This document shows positions 27,216 to 36,108 of a DNA stretch of 64,000 bases, in pieces. Numbering within the stretch: position 1 is the first letter of the stretch; every line of letters starts with the position of its first letter. The notes beneath the pieces were generated by a model. The model did not search any database. It was not told where the DNA came from and was given only the letters and a program-made list of their open reading frames with translations. The translations under genes were made by a program, and so were the position numbers. This DNA is from Methylovirgula sp. GTDB taxonomy: Bacteria > Pseudomonadota > Alphaproteobacteria > Rhizobiales > Beijerinckiaceae. The stretch covers positions 186,001 to 250,000 of the forward strand of contig NZ_JBBCGP010000001.1 of assembly GCF_037200945.1 (NCBI RefSeq). The letters run 5' to 3'.

Positions 27216-27954
27216 GCATTCAGACGGCCGCGTGGTTCTTGCTATCACCGGGATGAAGGCCGAGGCGCGAATTGCGGCCGGCGCCGCCGTTTCCGTGATC
27301 GCCAGCGGCGGCAACAGAACCATTCTCGAAACTGCGCTCGACAATGTCTTTGAGGCCAATATCGGCGCGGTGCTGAGTTTCGGAATTGCCGGCGGTCTGG
27401 CGCCGGGCTTACCGGCCGGCACGGCACTCGTCGCGCGCAAGATCGTTTCCGACGATGGCGAATATGAATGCGACCGCGCCTGGTCGCAACGGCTTGCCAC
27501 TGCGCTCGGCGGCGCGCCGATCGTTGACATGGCCGGCATCGACGAGGCCGTGGCGACACCTGCCGACAAACGCGCCTTGCATATTGCTACTCGCGCCGCC
27601 GCTGCCGATATGGAATCGCATATCGCCGCACGCTTCGCGGCCGAACGCAACCTGCCGTTCGCGGCGTTTCGTGTGGTTGCAGATCCTGCCGAGCGTCACG
27701 TGCCGCCAGCGGCGCTTGCGGGCATCGGCAAGACGGGCCGCGTTACTGTCGGGCCGGTGCTGCGTTCATTGGCGCGGGCACCGGGTCAGTTCCCGCATCT
27801 GGTGAAAACGGCGCTCGATGCGAACGCCGCGTTCATGACCTTATTCCGCAGCCGACAGATGGCTGCTGGTGGCGGTTTCGGCTTCTTTGATTTCAGCGAG
27901 CTTGTTCTGGACATGCCGCGAGAAGACGTAATCGGCGGGTCTCTGCCCGTCTAA
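27187..27954 (+). CDS. hpnG: Hopanoid-associated phosphorylase HpnG
   Basis: About 255 residues of the nucleoside-phosphorylase-like family. HpnG releases adenine from adenosylhopane to give ribosylhopane. Visible parts are VVLAITGMKAEARIAAG, the phosphate-binding-like LSFGIAGGLAPGLPAG and the active-site region AADMESHIAARFA. The start is uncertain: GTG at 27187 or at 27232, neither with a good ribosome site, perhaps because the start was coupled to the lost shc gene. The last 38 codons lie antisense to the end of hpnH. Confidence 0.85.
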   Translation: MHESQYGSDRHSDGRVVLAITGMKAEARIAAGAAVSVIASGGNRTILETALDNVFEANIGAVLSFGIAGGLAPGLPAGTALVARKIVSDDGEYECDRAWSQRLATALGGAPIVDMAGIDEAVATPADKRALHIATRAAAADMESHIAARFAAERNLPFAAFRVVADPAERHVPPAALAGIGKTGRVTVGPVLRSLARAPGQFPHLVKTALDANAAFMTLFRSRQMAAGGGFGFFDFSELVLDMPREDVIGGSLPV

Positions 27955-28992
27955 CGGGACATCCTTCGCCATTGCGCCGTCGGTGCGGATACCGCCGATG
28001 GCGACTTTCAGAATTTCCCATGGCTTGGAAAAAGCTTCGTTGACGGACGTCGCTTCGAAGCCGCAATGGACCATGCAGTCGGCGCACTTCTCATATTTGC
28101 CGACGCCATACGAATCCCAATTGGTTGTTTCCATCAGCTCGGCATAGGTCTTGGTGTAACCTTCGCCCAGCAGATAGCACGGGCGCTGCCAGCCGAAGAC
28201 AGTCCGCGTCGGGTTGCCCCATGGTGTGCATTCGTACGTGCGGTTACCCGCGAGAAAGTCGAGGAACAGGCCCGACTGGAAGAACGGCCATTTCTTGCCG
28301 CCATTGCCGCGCTTGAAGATATCGCGGAACAATTGCTTCGTCTTCGCGCGGTTGAGGAAGTGCTGCTGATCGGGCGCACGCTCGTAAGCATAGCCCGGCG
28401 AGACCGTGACGCCTTCGATGCCGAGTTCCTTCATGTCATCGAAGAAACTGGCGACGCGCTCCGGATCGGCATCGTTGAACAACGTGCAGTTGATCGTCAC
28501 ACGGAAGCCCTTCGACTTGGCGAGCTTCAGGGCCGAGACGGCACGATCGTAGACACCTTTTTGGCAGACAGATTTGTCATGCATCTCCTGGTCGCCATCG
28601 AGATGGATCGACCAGTTGAAACGCCGATGCGGCTTGAACCGGTCGATCTGCTTCTCCAGCAACAAGGCATTGGTGCAGACAGTCATGTATCTGCCCTGCG
28701 CAAGACCGCCCTCGACGATCTTCGGCAATTCCTTATGCAGCAGCGGCTCGCCGCCGGCGATCACGACGACAGGCGCGCCGCATTCTTCCATTGAATGCAG
28801 GGCTTCATCGAGCGGCAAGCGCTGGTTCAGGATCGGATCGGGATAGTCGATCTTGCCGCAACCCGCGCAAGCAAGATTGCAACGGAACAAAGGTTCCATC
28901 ATGAGAACGAGCGGGAATCTTTTGTTGCCCTTGAGCTTCTGGCCCAGGACGTAACCGCCGATTTGCAGCGCCTGCAGTAACGGAATACCCAT
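27841..28992 (-). CDS. hpnH: Adenosyl-hopene transferase HpnH (radical SAM)
   Basis: 383 residues. The radical SAM cluster ligands are Cys38, Cys42 and Cys45 in CNLACAGC, with the GGEPL motif downstream. HpnH joins the 5'-deoxyadenosyl group of SAM to diploptene in the first step toward extended C35 hopanoids. The C-terminal cysteines (YEKCADCMVHCGFEA) are conserved in the family. It runs opposite to hpnG and overlaps its 3' end by 114 bases; in many genomes the two genes run in the same direction. Confidence 0.95.
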   Translation of the reverse strand: MGIPLLQALQIGGYVLGQKLKGNKRFPLVLMMEPLFRCNLACAGCGKIDYPDPILNQRLPLDEALHSMEECGAPVVVIAGGEPLLHKELPKIVEGGLAQGRYMTVCTNALLLEKQIDRFKPHRRFNWSIHLDGDQEMHDKSVCQKGVYDRAVSALKLAKSKGFRVTINCTLFNDADPERVASFFDDMKELGIEGVTVSPGYAYERAPDQQHFLNRAKTKQLFRDIFKRGNGGKKWPFFQSGLFLDFLAGNRTYECTPWGNPTRTVFGWQRPCYLLGEGYTKTYAELMETTNWDSYGVGKYEKCADCMVHCGFEATSVNEAFSKPWEILKVAIGGIRTDGAMAKDVPLDGQRPADYVFSRHVQNKLAEIKEAETATSSHLSAAE

Positions 28993-29026
28993 CTAATGCC
29001 GGCTCCTATATGAGTGGCTCAATTGT

Positions 29027-29959
29027 TCAAGCTGACGTCGCAAGGAATTCAAAAGGCAGCCGGAATTCGACATTCTCCTGAACGCCGGGCAGAAGCACGA
29101 CGTCCAGCGGCCCCAACCCTCGCAAAGCTTCGATTACCCCTTCGACCAGAGCCTCCGGTGCCGAAGCGCCAGCGGTCAGGCCAATTGTGTTTGCCCCACG
29201 CACAAGACCAAGGTCAAGTTCCGCCCTGTCGGCAATCAAATAGCTCGGCACCCCAGCGCGCGCGGCGATTTCGCGTAAACGATTGGAATTAGAGCTATTT
29301 TTGGCCCCTACAACGAGAACCACGTCAACCAGCCGGCTTAAAGCCCGCACCGCCGCCTGACGATTTTGTGTCGCGTAGCAGATATCCTTCGTGTCCGGTC
29401 CGATGATGTCCCAAAACCGCTCTTTCAACGCCGCGATGATCGATTTCGTGTCATCAACGCTGAGCGTTGTTTGGGTCACATAGGCGACCGGCGTGCTATC
29501 GGCAAGCATGAGCGCGGCCACATCCTCCAAACTTTGCACGAGATGGACCGGCGCTGCCACGCGCCCGATCGTCGCCTCGACCTCGGGATGACCGGCATGG
29601 CCGATGAGAATCAGGGCGCGGCGTTCCTCAACATAAGAGGTGGCGTGCGTATGAACCTTGGCCACGAGCGGACAGGTCGCATCAAAAACTGCAAGATTGC
29701 GGCGCTTGGCCTGCCGCTCGACCGCGCGGGACACGCCGTGAGCGCTGAAAACCGTCGCAGATCCCCGCGGCACCTCGGCCAGACTTTCAACGAATTGCGC
29801 GCCCCGCGCCTTCAATTCGTCGACCACATGGCCATTATGGACGATTTCATGGTGAACGTAGACGGGTGCGCCATACTTTTCGAGCGCCCCCTCGACGATA
29901 TCGATGGCCCGAACCACGCCAGCACAAAATCCTCGCGGTTGGGCCAAAATCACCTTCAT
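29027..29959 (-). CDS. ispH: 4-hydroxy-3-methylbut-2-enyl diphosphate reductase IspH
   Basis: About 310 residues. IspH is the last enzyme of the MEP pathway and makes IPP and DMAPP, the building blocks of hopanoids. The iron-sulfur ligands are visible in PRGFCAGV, DATCPLV and DICYATQNRQ, and the substrate-binding SSNSNRL is present. ATG at 29959 starts directly at the first strand; an ATG at 29995 would add 12 residues. It lies upstream of hpnH on the same strand, consistent with co-expression of precursor supply and hopanoid tailoring. Confidence 0.94.
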   Translation of the reverse strand: MKVILAQPRGFCAGVVRAIDIVEGALEKYGAPVYVHHEIVHNGHVVDELKARGAQFVESLAEVPRGSATVFSAHGVSRAVERQAKRRNLAVFDATCPLVAKVHTHATSYVEERRALILIGHAGHPEVEATIGRVAAPVHLVQSLEDVAALMLADSTPVAYVTQTTLSVDDTKSIIAALKERFWDIIGPDTKDICYATQNRQAAVRALSRLVDVVLVVGAKNSSNSNRLREIAARAGVPSYLIADRAELDLGLVRGANTIGLTAGASAPEALVEGVIEALRGLGPLDVVLLPGVQENVEFRLPFEFLATSA

Positions 29960-30198
29960 TCCGAGTCTAACCCCAATATTAGCCCGCGCGGGCATAACGG
30001 CGGACACTAGAGCTTGCTTTTTTTGCACCGCGCGCTTTTAAGAAAGTCCCGGCAAGGCCTCCCTTTGCCGAACTAAACTCCAAACGTTTCAGTTAAGGCA
30101 GCATCGCCCGAATACGCCATCGTGAAATGGGCCTGACGGCCGAAATCACGTTGCCCTTGCAAAGATGCCACACATTTCGATCGTTGATGTTGGAGATC

Positions 30199-32853
30199 AT
30201 GGATAGTCAACTGAACGGCGCCGCGCCGGCGAAAGCCCCCCAAATCGGGCTCATTGGCCGCGCGATTGTCGCGCTCGTCGATACATGCTCGCGTTCGCCC
30301 TGGACGGTAATTGTCGCTGCGCTGCTCATCGCGGGCGCCAGTGCCTGGTACGCGGGCGCGCATTTCGCCATCAACACCAACACCAACGACTTTCTGTCGG
30401 CGAAACTGCCCTGGCGGCAGCGGCTCGCCGAGCTCGACAAGGCCTTCCCCCAACGGCAGGACGACATCATCGTCGTCATCGACGGCAGGACGCCAGAGCT
30501 TGCCGAGGGCGCAGCGCAGAAGCTTTTTGCGCGGCTGACGACACGCCCCGATCTGTATCGGAGTGTGACCCGGCCGGACGGGGGCCCCTACTTCGATCGC
30601 GTCGGCCTGATGTTTCAGCCGGTTTCGCTGGTTCAGCGTAACGTCGGCGGCCTGCTGAAGACCGAGCCCTTCCTGGCTGCGCTCAGCTCAGATCCGTCGC
30701 TGCGCGGCGTGATGGATGCGTTCGCCTTTATCAACCGCGGCGTGCGGGTGCAGGCCGGGACGTTCGATGATTTCTCACGCCCCATATTCGCCCTGAGCGG
30801 TGCGCTCGAGAATGTACTGGCTGGCCGGCAACAATTCTTCTCCTGGCAGGCACTCTTCAGCGGGCAGCCGCCAGAGCAAAGGCAATTACGCCACTTCCTC
30901 TCGGTCCAGCCGCATCTCGACTACGCGGCGCTGCAGCCGGGTATCATCCCCTCCAATTTCATCCATCAAAGTGCAAAAGACCTCGGCCTGACGCCAGCAG
31001 ACGGCGTCACGGTGCGCCTCACGGGAACGGTGCCACTCGCGGACGAGGAATTCTCGACGATCAAAGAAGGCTCGGGCCTGAATGGCCTGCTCACCGCACT
31101 CATCGTCATCGGTATCATCTGGTGGGCTTTGCGCTCGGTCCGCATCGTGTTCGCCGTGGCGTTCAGCGTCGCTGTCGGCCTTTGCGTGACGGCGGCCGTC
31201 GGCCTTTTGATGGTCGGGGCGCTCAACCTGATTTCGATCGCCTTCGCTGTGCTTTTCGTCGGCATCGGCGTCGATTTCGGCATCCAGTTCAGTGTCCGCT
31301 ATCGCCAGGAACGCTTCACGCATCCCGATTTCTACACCGCGCTACGTGCTGCCGCGGTGCGCGCCGGGCGCCCGTTGGCGCTCGCCGCCGCGGCGACGAC
31401 CTGTGGTTTCTATTCATTCCTGCCGACCGATTATCGCGGCGTCTCCGAGCTTGGCCTGATTGCCGGCACGGGCATGATCATCGCATTTTTCGCCGCTGTC
31501 ACCATTCTGCCGGCGTTGTTGACTCTGCTGAAGCCGCCGGCGGAACAAGACAGCGTCGGCTTCAAGTTCCTCGCGCCGGTCGATGATTTCCTCGCCAATC
31601 ATCGCTATCTCGTCGTCATCGGAACACTCGGCGTCGCCCTCGCCGGCACGCCGCTGCTCGCGCACCTCCGCTTCGATTTCAATCCGTTGAACTTGCGCGC
31701 CAAGAATACGGAAGCGGTTGCGACGCTGAACGATCTGACGCACAGCCAGGATCCGGAAGCGAACGCCATCGACATTCTTGAGCCCAATCTCGCCGCGACG
31801 CAGCCAGTCGTCACGAAATTGCAGAAGTTGCCACAGGTTTCAGCCATCCTGACCCTCAATAGCCTCGTCCCCACGGACCAGGACCAGAAGCTGCCGATCA
31901 TCGAGCATGCGGCCAAATATCTGCTGCCACTCTTCGATCCGTCGCGCCGGATCGATCCGCCGACCGATGCCGACGACATTGCCGCGATGAACGCTGCCGC
32001 GGCGCAATTCGATAATGCGGCGAAAGGCTTGAAAGGCACTGGTGCCGACGCCGCGCGCCACCTCGCCGATCTCATGCGCCAGTTGGCACTCGCTCCGGCG
32101 GAAAAGCGCGCCACGGCCCGGGCGCTGCTGCTGCCGCCGCTGAACACGATGCTCGATCTCCTCCACCTTTCGTTGCAGGCCAAGAAGACGACTGTCGCCG
32201 ATATTCCGGAGAGCTTGAAACGCGACTGGATCGCCGCCGATGGCCAGGCTTTGATTTCGGTCTCGCCGGCCGGCAATCAGGACGACAACGACGTCATGAA
32301 GCGCTTTGCTAGTGCCGTGAAAGCTATCGCGCCCAACGCGACGGGCGAGCCGATCGCCATTCAGGAATCAGGCGATACGGTCATCCGCGCCTTTATCGAG
32401 GCCGGCATCTGGGCCCTCATCTCGATCAGCATTCTGCTGTTTATCGTGCTGCGCCGGGTGAGCGACGTGTTGCTCACGCTTGTGCCGCTGCTGCTCGCCG
32501 GGCTCGTGACGCTCGAACTCACGGTTCTGTTTAATATGCCGCTGAACTTCGCCAATATCATCGCGCTGCCGTTATTGCTCGGCCTTGGCGTGGCGTTTAA
32601 AATTTATTTCGTGATGGCCTGGCGTGCCGGCACGACGCACCTGTTGCAATCGAGCCTGACACGCGCTGTCTTCTTCAGCGCTATGACGACGGCCACGGCT
32701 TTCGGGAGCCTGTGGCTTTCGCACCATCCGGGTACGTCGAGCATGGGCAAGTTGTTGGCGATGTCGCTGGTGACGACACTCTGCGCGGCGATCCTTTTCC
32801 AGCCCGCACTCATGGGGCCGCCGCGCAAGAAACATGGCGAAGTTGCAAACTGA
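30199..32853 (+). CDS. hpnN: Hopanoid transporter HpnN (RND/MMPL family)
   Basis: About 884 residues with the layout of an RND transporter: one N-terminal helix (TVIVAALLIAGASAWY), a large periplasmic domain, a five-helix block, then a second helix, domain and helix block. HpnN moves hopanoids from the inner to the outer membrane. The beta-strand motif NTNTNDFLSAKLPWRQR after the first helix is typical. ATG at 30199 follows GGAG; earlier ATGs at 30127 and 30187 are less likely. Confidence 0.92.
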   Translation: MDSQLNGAAPAKAPQIGLIGRAIVALVDTCSRSPWTVIVAALLIAGASAWYAGAHFAINTNTNDFLSAKLPWRQRLAELDKAFPQRQDDIIVVIDGRTPELAEGAAQKLFARLTTRPDLYRSVTRPDGGPYFDRVGLMFQPVSLVQRNVGGLLKTEPFLAALSSDPSLRGVMDAFAFINRGVRVQAGTFDDFSRPIFALSGALENVLAGRQQFFSWQALFSGQPPEQRQLRHFLSVQPHLDYAALQPGIIPSNFIHQSAKDLGLTPADGVTVRLTGTVPLADEEFSTIKEGSGLNGLLTALIVIGIIWWALRSVRIVFAVAFSVAVGLCVTAAVGLLMVGALNLISIAFAVLFVGIGVDFGIQFSVRYRQERFTHPDFYTALRAAAVRAGRPLALAAAATTCGFYSFLPTDYRGVSELGLIAGTGMIIAFFAAVTILPALLTLLKPPAEQDSVGFKFLAPVDDFLANHRYLVVIGTLGVALAGTPLLAHLRFDFNPLNLRAKNTEAVATLNDLTHSQDPEANAIDILEPNLAATQPVVTKLQKLPQVSAILTLNSLVPTDQDQKLPIIEHAAKYLLPLFDPSRRIDPPTDADDIAAMNAAAAQFDNAAKGLKGTGADAARHLADLMRQLALAPAEKRATARALLLPPLNTMLDLLHLSLQAKKTTVADIPESLKRDWIAADGQALISVSPAGNQDDNDVMKRFASAVKAIAPNATGEPIAIQESGDTVIRAFIEAGIWALISISILLFIVLRRVSDVLLTLVPLLLAGLVTLELTVLFNMPLNFANIIALPLLLGLGVAFKIYFVMAWRAGTTHLLQSSLTRAVFFSAMTTATAFGSLWLSHHPGTSSMGKLLAMSLVTTLCAAILFQPALMGPPRKKHGEVAN

Positions 32854-32862
32854 GGCGATGCC

Positions 32863-33345
32863 TCAGTCCTCGTGCAATTCGCCGATATGCTTTTGTGAAT
32901 AAAGCTGGACGCCGACCTGTCGGATCAATTCCTGCTGGGTCTCCAGAAAGTCGATATGCTCCTCCTCGTCCTTGAGGAGATGGTCGAAAAGCTCTTTCGA
33001 GACATAGTCGCGAACGGAGAAGCAATAATCGGCGGCTTCGGTATAGAGCCGGTGCGCGTCCTTTTCGGTGGCGAGATCGGCAGCGATGATCTCCTCGACC
33101 GTCTGGCCGATCCGCAGCGGATCGAGCACCTGGAGATTGGGAAAGCCATCAAGAAAGATGATGCGCGTCACGAGACGATCTGCGTGCTCCATCTCCTCGA
33201 TCGATTCCTTGCGCCACGTCTTGGCGAGCTCCTTGTAGCCCCAATTGTCGAGCACGCGGTAATGCAGCCAATATTGGTTGATCGCGGTGAGTTCGCTCCG
33301 AAGGCCGCGATTCAAATATTCGATGACGCGCGCGTCGCCCTGCAT
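32863..33345 (-). CDS. bfr: Bacterioferritin
   Basis: 160 residues, a 24-subunit iron storage protein. The ferroxidase ligands are present (Glu18 in SELTAINQY, Glu51 and His54 in EEMEHADR, and DEEEHIDF later), and Met52, the haem ligand, is conserved. It is convergent with hpnN, with 9 bases between the stops. An inverted repeat covers the ribosome-binding region just upstream. bfd is encoded upstream on the same strand. Confidence 0.95.
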   Translation of the reverse strand: MQGDARVIEYLNRGLRSELTAINQYWLHYRVLDNWGYKELAKTWRKESIEEMEHADRLVTRIIFLDGFPNLQVLDPLRIGQTVEEIIAADLATEKDAHRLYTEAADYCFSVRDYVSKELFDHLLKDEEEHIDFLETQQELIRQVGVQLYSQKHIGELHED

Positions 33346-33347
33346 TT

Positions 33348-33365
33348 TAGAATCTCTCTATTCTA
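33348..33365. promoter_or_regulatory. Inverted repeat at bfr start, possible Irr-type iron-responsive operator
   Basis: TAGAAT-N6-ATTCTA is a perfect inverted repeat three bases upstream of the bfr ATG (minus strand). The half sites resemble the TTTAGAA/TTCTAAA arms of iron-control elements bound by Irr in Rhizobiales, and bfr is a known Irr target there. The spacer differs from the usual element, so the assignment is tentative; a translation-blocking hairpin is the alternative. Confidence 0.4.
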
Positions 33366-33495
33366 GGATTGACCGGCGGGACCCTAGGGCAGCCAGCATG
33401 GACAGGCAATAGCCCGAGCGATGGCATAAAGATGGAGGTCAGGGCAGATCAGGAACGGAATCGGCTATGGCCGCGAGAGAATGCCGGTCGGATAT

Positions 33496-33789
33496 TCAGG
33501 CGGCGCAGCTTGCGCAATCCTGGCCGCAAGCGCCTTGCGCATGCCCATCCCGGTTGGTGTCGAGAAGCGCCATGGCCGCGCTGGCCGCGGCCCCAGCCTC
33601 GGTGGAGGCGGCACCCGACTGGCTCAACGTTTCATCGATGATTGCACGAACCGTGGCAAAGCAACGTCCGCAGCAGGGGCGGCAGCCGAGGCAGCGATAG
33701 ACCGCGCCGGGCGTGCGCGGGGAATTTTCGCCGGTGAGAGAAGCCCTTACGCTTTGATCCGAAATCGCATTGCATGAACAAATGATCAT
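33496..33789 (-). CDS. bfd: Bacterioferritin-associated ferredoxin
   Basis: 97 residues. A small [2Fe-2S] protein that reduces bacterioferritin to release stored iron. The cluster ligands fit Cys4, Cys6, Cys40 and Cys43 (MIICSC and CCGRC), the Bfd spacing. A 35-residue Ala-rich tail with further cysteines (GACGQDCASC) extends beyond the usual family length and could hold another metal. It is upstream of bfr on the same strand, with a 150-base gap. Confidence 0.85.
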   Translation of the reverse strand: MIICSCNAISDQSVRASLTGENSPRTPGAVYRCLGCRPCCGRCFATVRAIIDETLSQSGAASTEAGAAASAAMALLDTNRDGHAQGACGQDCASCAA

Positions 33790-34105
33790 CGGTTTGATTC
33801 AGCTCAAGGGTCGCGGCGGGCTTCCAAGCGACAACGTGTATCCTCTCAAGGTAATGGCGGCGAACCGGCTTCGGCGCAAGAGAAGGAGACGAACTTTATA
33901 GTCGTTAAAAAGAGCGAAGACGGCTAGTTTAAAACAAGTATAAACTGGCCTGAGCAAACAACTCGTCTCACAGAAAAACGAAACTGAAATGCAGCCCCCG
34001 TAGCTTGGCTCGGGTCTGCACCCAAGACCGTAAGCCTATTGCCTCACCCCGGCATACGGCGCGATAATGAAGGCAACAAAAGACACTAGATAGGGAGATC
34101 CAGAT
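33790..34105 (+). promoter_or_regulatory. Upstream region of aldehyde dehydrogenase gene, candidate promoter
   Basis: A 316-base gap between divergent bfd and the aldehyde dehydrogenase gene, more AT-rich in the middle (about 33885-33985) than its surroundings. A plausible sigma-70 promoter is TTGCCT (34039-34044) and GATAAT (34063-34068) with an 18-base spacer, about 38 bases before the ATG. I looked for a -24/-12 sigma-54 promoter and found none with correct spacing. No gene is seen. Confidence 0.35.
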
Positions 34106-35626
34106 ATGCTCGCGCAAAGCCTTCAGGAACTGAAGCAGCAGGTCGCTCTTCGCGAACGCTATGACAATTTCATCGGCGGCAAATGGGTCCCGCCTGTCAA
34201 AGGCCAATACTTCGACAACATAAGCCCGATCACCGGCAAGCCTTTCTGCCAGGTGGCACGCTCGACGGCTGAAGACATCGAACTGGCGCTGGACGCCGCG
34301 CACGCCGCCCGCGAGGCCTGGGGCAATACCGCTCCGTCGCAGCGCGCCCGCCTCCTGAACAAGATCGCTGACCGGCTCGAAGGCAAGCTCAACCTGCTCG
34401 CGCTCGCCGAAACGATCGACAACGGCAAGCCGATCCGCGAGACGACTGCTGCCGACGTGCCACTCGTCATCGATCATTTCCGCTATTTCGCCGGCTGTAT
34501 CCTCGCGCAGGAGGGTGGCCTCTCTGAACTCGACCACACCACGGTCGCCTATCATTTCCATGAGCCGCTCGGCGTCGTTGGACAGATCATCCCATGGAAC
34601 TTCCCGCTGCTCATGGCGGCCTGGAAGCTTGCCCCGGCTCTCGCCGCCGGCAATTGCGTTGTGATGAAACCGGCAGAGCAGACCCCGACAAGCATCATGG
34701 TGCTCGCTGACATCATCGCCGACATCCTGCCGCCCGGCGTGCTCAACATCGTCAACGGTTTCGGTGTCGAAGCTGGAAAGCCGCTGGCGCAGAACAAGCG
34801 CATCGCCAAGATCGCCTTCACCGGCGAGACGACGACGGGCCGGCTTATCATGCAATACGCGTCGGAAAACATCATTCCGGTGACGCTGGAACTCGGCGGC
34901 AAATCGCCGAACATTTTCTTCGCCGATGTCATGTCTGAAGATGACGATTTCTTCGACAAGTCGCTCGAAGGTTTCGCCATGTTCGCGCTGAACCAGGGCG
35001 AAGTCTGTACCTGCCCCAGCCGCGCGCTCGTGCAAGAGTCGATCTATGATAAGTTCATGGAAAAGGCGATCAAGCGCGTCGAGAAAATCAAGACCGGCCA
35101 CCCGCTCGATCCTTCGACAATGATTGGCGCGCAGGCGTCGAACGATCAATTGGAGAAGATCCTCTCCTACATCGACATCGGCAAGAAGGAAGGCGCGAAA
35201 GTGCTGACCGGCGGCGAGCGTAACGTTCTCGGCGGCGAACTCAGCGAGGGCTATTACGTCAAGCCAACGATCCTGCAAGGCAACAACAAGATGCGTGTCT
35301 TCCAGGAGGAGATATTCGGCCCGGTTCTTTCCGTCACGACCTTCAAGACCGAAGCCGAAGCGCTCGAAATCGCCAACGACACGATCTTCGGCCTCGGCGC
35401 CGGCCTGTGGACGCGCGATATCAACCGCGCCTATCGCATGGGGCGCGGCATCCAGGCGGGCCGCGTCTGGACGAACTGCTACCACCTCTATCCATCGCAT
35501 GCGGCCTTCGGTGGTTACAAGAAATCCGGCATCGGCCGCGAAAACCACAAGATGATGCTCGACCATTATCAGCAGACGAAAAATCTGCTGGTGAGCTACA
35601 GCCCCAAGGCGCTCGGCTTCTTCTGA
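34106..35626 (+). CDS. exaC: Acetaldehyde/aliphatic aldehyde dehydrogenase (AldB/ExaC type)
   Basis: 506 residues of the NAD-dependent aldehyde dehydrogenase superfamily. It shows GVVGQIIPWNFPLLMA, FTGETTTGRLI, the catalytic Glu in LELGGKSPN and the catalytic Cys in NQGEVCTCPSR. The EVCTCPSR context and the C-terminal LLVSYSPKALGFF are typical of the AldB/ExaC group, which oxidises acetaldehyde formed from ethanol. The DUF779 gene downstream is the usual partner of this group and supports the assignment. AGGGAGAT precedes the ATG. Confidence 0.92.
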   Translation: MLAQSLQELKQQVALRERYDNFIGGKWVPPVKGQYFDNISPITGKPFCQVARSTAEDIELALDAAHAAREAWGNTAPSQRARLLNKIADRLEGKLNLLALAETIDNGKPIRETTAADVPLVIDHFRYFAGCILAQEGGLSELDHTTVAYHFHEPLGVVGQIIPWNFPLLMAAWKLAPALAAGNCVVMKPAEQTPTSIMVLADIIADILPPGVLNIVNGFGVEAGKPLAQNKRIAKIAFTGETTTGRLIMQYASENIIPVTLELGGKSPNIFFADVMSEDDDFFDKSLEGFAMFALNQGEVCTCPSRALVQESIYDKFMEKAIKRVEKIKTGHPLDPSTMIGAQASNDQLEKILSYIDIGKKEGAKVLTGGERNVLGGELSEGYYVKPTILQGNNKMRVFQEEIFGPVLSVTTFKTEAEALEIANDTIFGLGAGLWTRDINRAYRMGRGIQAGRVWTNCYHLYPSHAAFGGYKKSGIGRENHKMMLDHYQQTKNLLVSYSPKALGFF

Positions 35627-35669
35627 TCGTTTACGGCTTGACGCCGGACCTCGGTGTCTCAATGTTCTT

Positions 35670-35692
35670 GAGAGCGGCCATTGGCCGCTCTC
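35670..35692 (+). terminator. Strong hairpin between aldehyde dehydrogenase and DUF779 genes
   Basis: GAGAGCGGCC-ATT-GGCCGCTCTC forms a perfect ten-base stem with a three-base loop, 44 bases after the stop. No T-run follows, so it may slow or process the transcript within the operon rather than end it. Confidence 0.5.
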
Positions 35693-35717
35693 AACGCATC
35701 CGGAAAGGGGAACAGCT

Positions 35718-36101
35718 TTGACTGAACGTGTCGATGCTACACCTGAGGCTCTTGCCCTCATCGCCAAACTCAAGAATGCCCACGGGCCGTTGATGTTTCA
35801 TCAATCGGGCGGCTGCTGCGACGGCTCGGCGCCGATGTGCTATCCGCGCGGCGATTTTCGCGTCGGCAAAAGCGATGTGAAACTTGGCAGCATCGGCGAT
35901 GCGCCCTTCTACATGAGCGAATCGCAATTCGAATATTGGCAGCACACGCATCTGACGATCGACGTCGTGCCCGGCCGCGGCTCAGGCTTCTCGCTGGAAT
36001 CGCCCGAGAACGTCCGCTTCCTTACCCGTAGCCGCCTCTTTACGGACGAAGAGCTGACGCAGCTGTCACCCGTCGAAAGCGGCGAAGACACACGCCACTA
36101 G
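35718..36101 (+). CDS. DUF779 domain-containing protein
   Basis: 127 residues starting at TTG behind AGGGG. The conserved pattern HGPLMFHQSGGCCDGSAPMC near the N-terminus, with a Cys-Cys pair and further Cys, and QFEYWQHTHLTIDVVPGRGSGFSLE define DUF779. Members are almost always encoded beside AldB/ExaC-type aldehyde dehydrogenases; the biochemical role is unknown, and the cysteines suggest metal binding or protection of the dehydrogenase. Confidence 0.9.
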   Translation: MTERVDATPEALALIAKLKNAHGPLMFHQSGGCCDGSAPMCYPRGDFRVGKSDVKLGSIGDAPFYMSESQFEYWQHTHLTIDVVPGRGSGFSLESPENVRFLTRSRLFTDEELTQLSPVESGEDTRH

Positions 36102-36108
36102 GCGTGCG

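Noticed and set aside
33790..34105. Sigma-54 promoter for the aldehyde dehydrogenase gene
   Set aside because: The best GG...GC pair (near 34004-34016) has nine instead of ten bases between, so it does not fit the -24/-12 rule.
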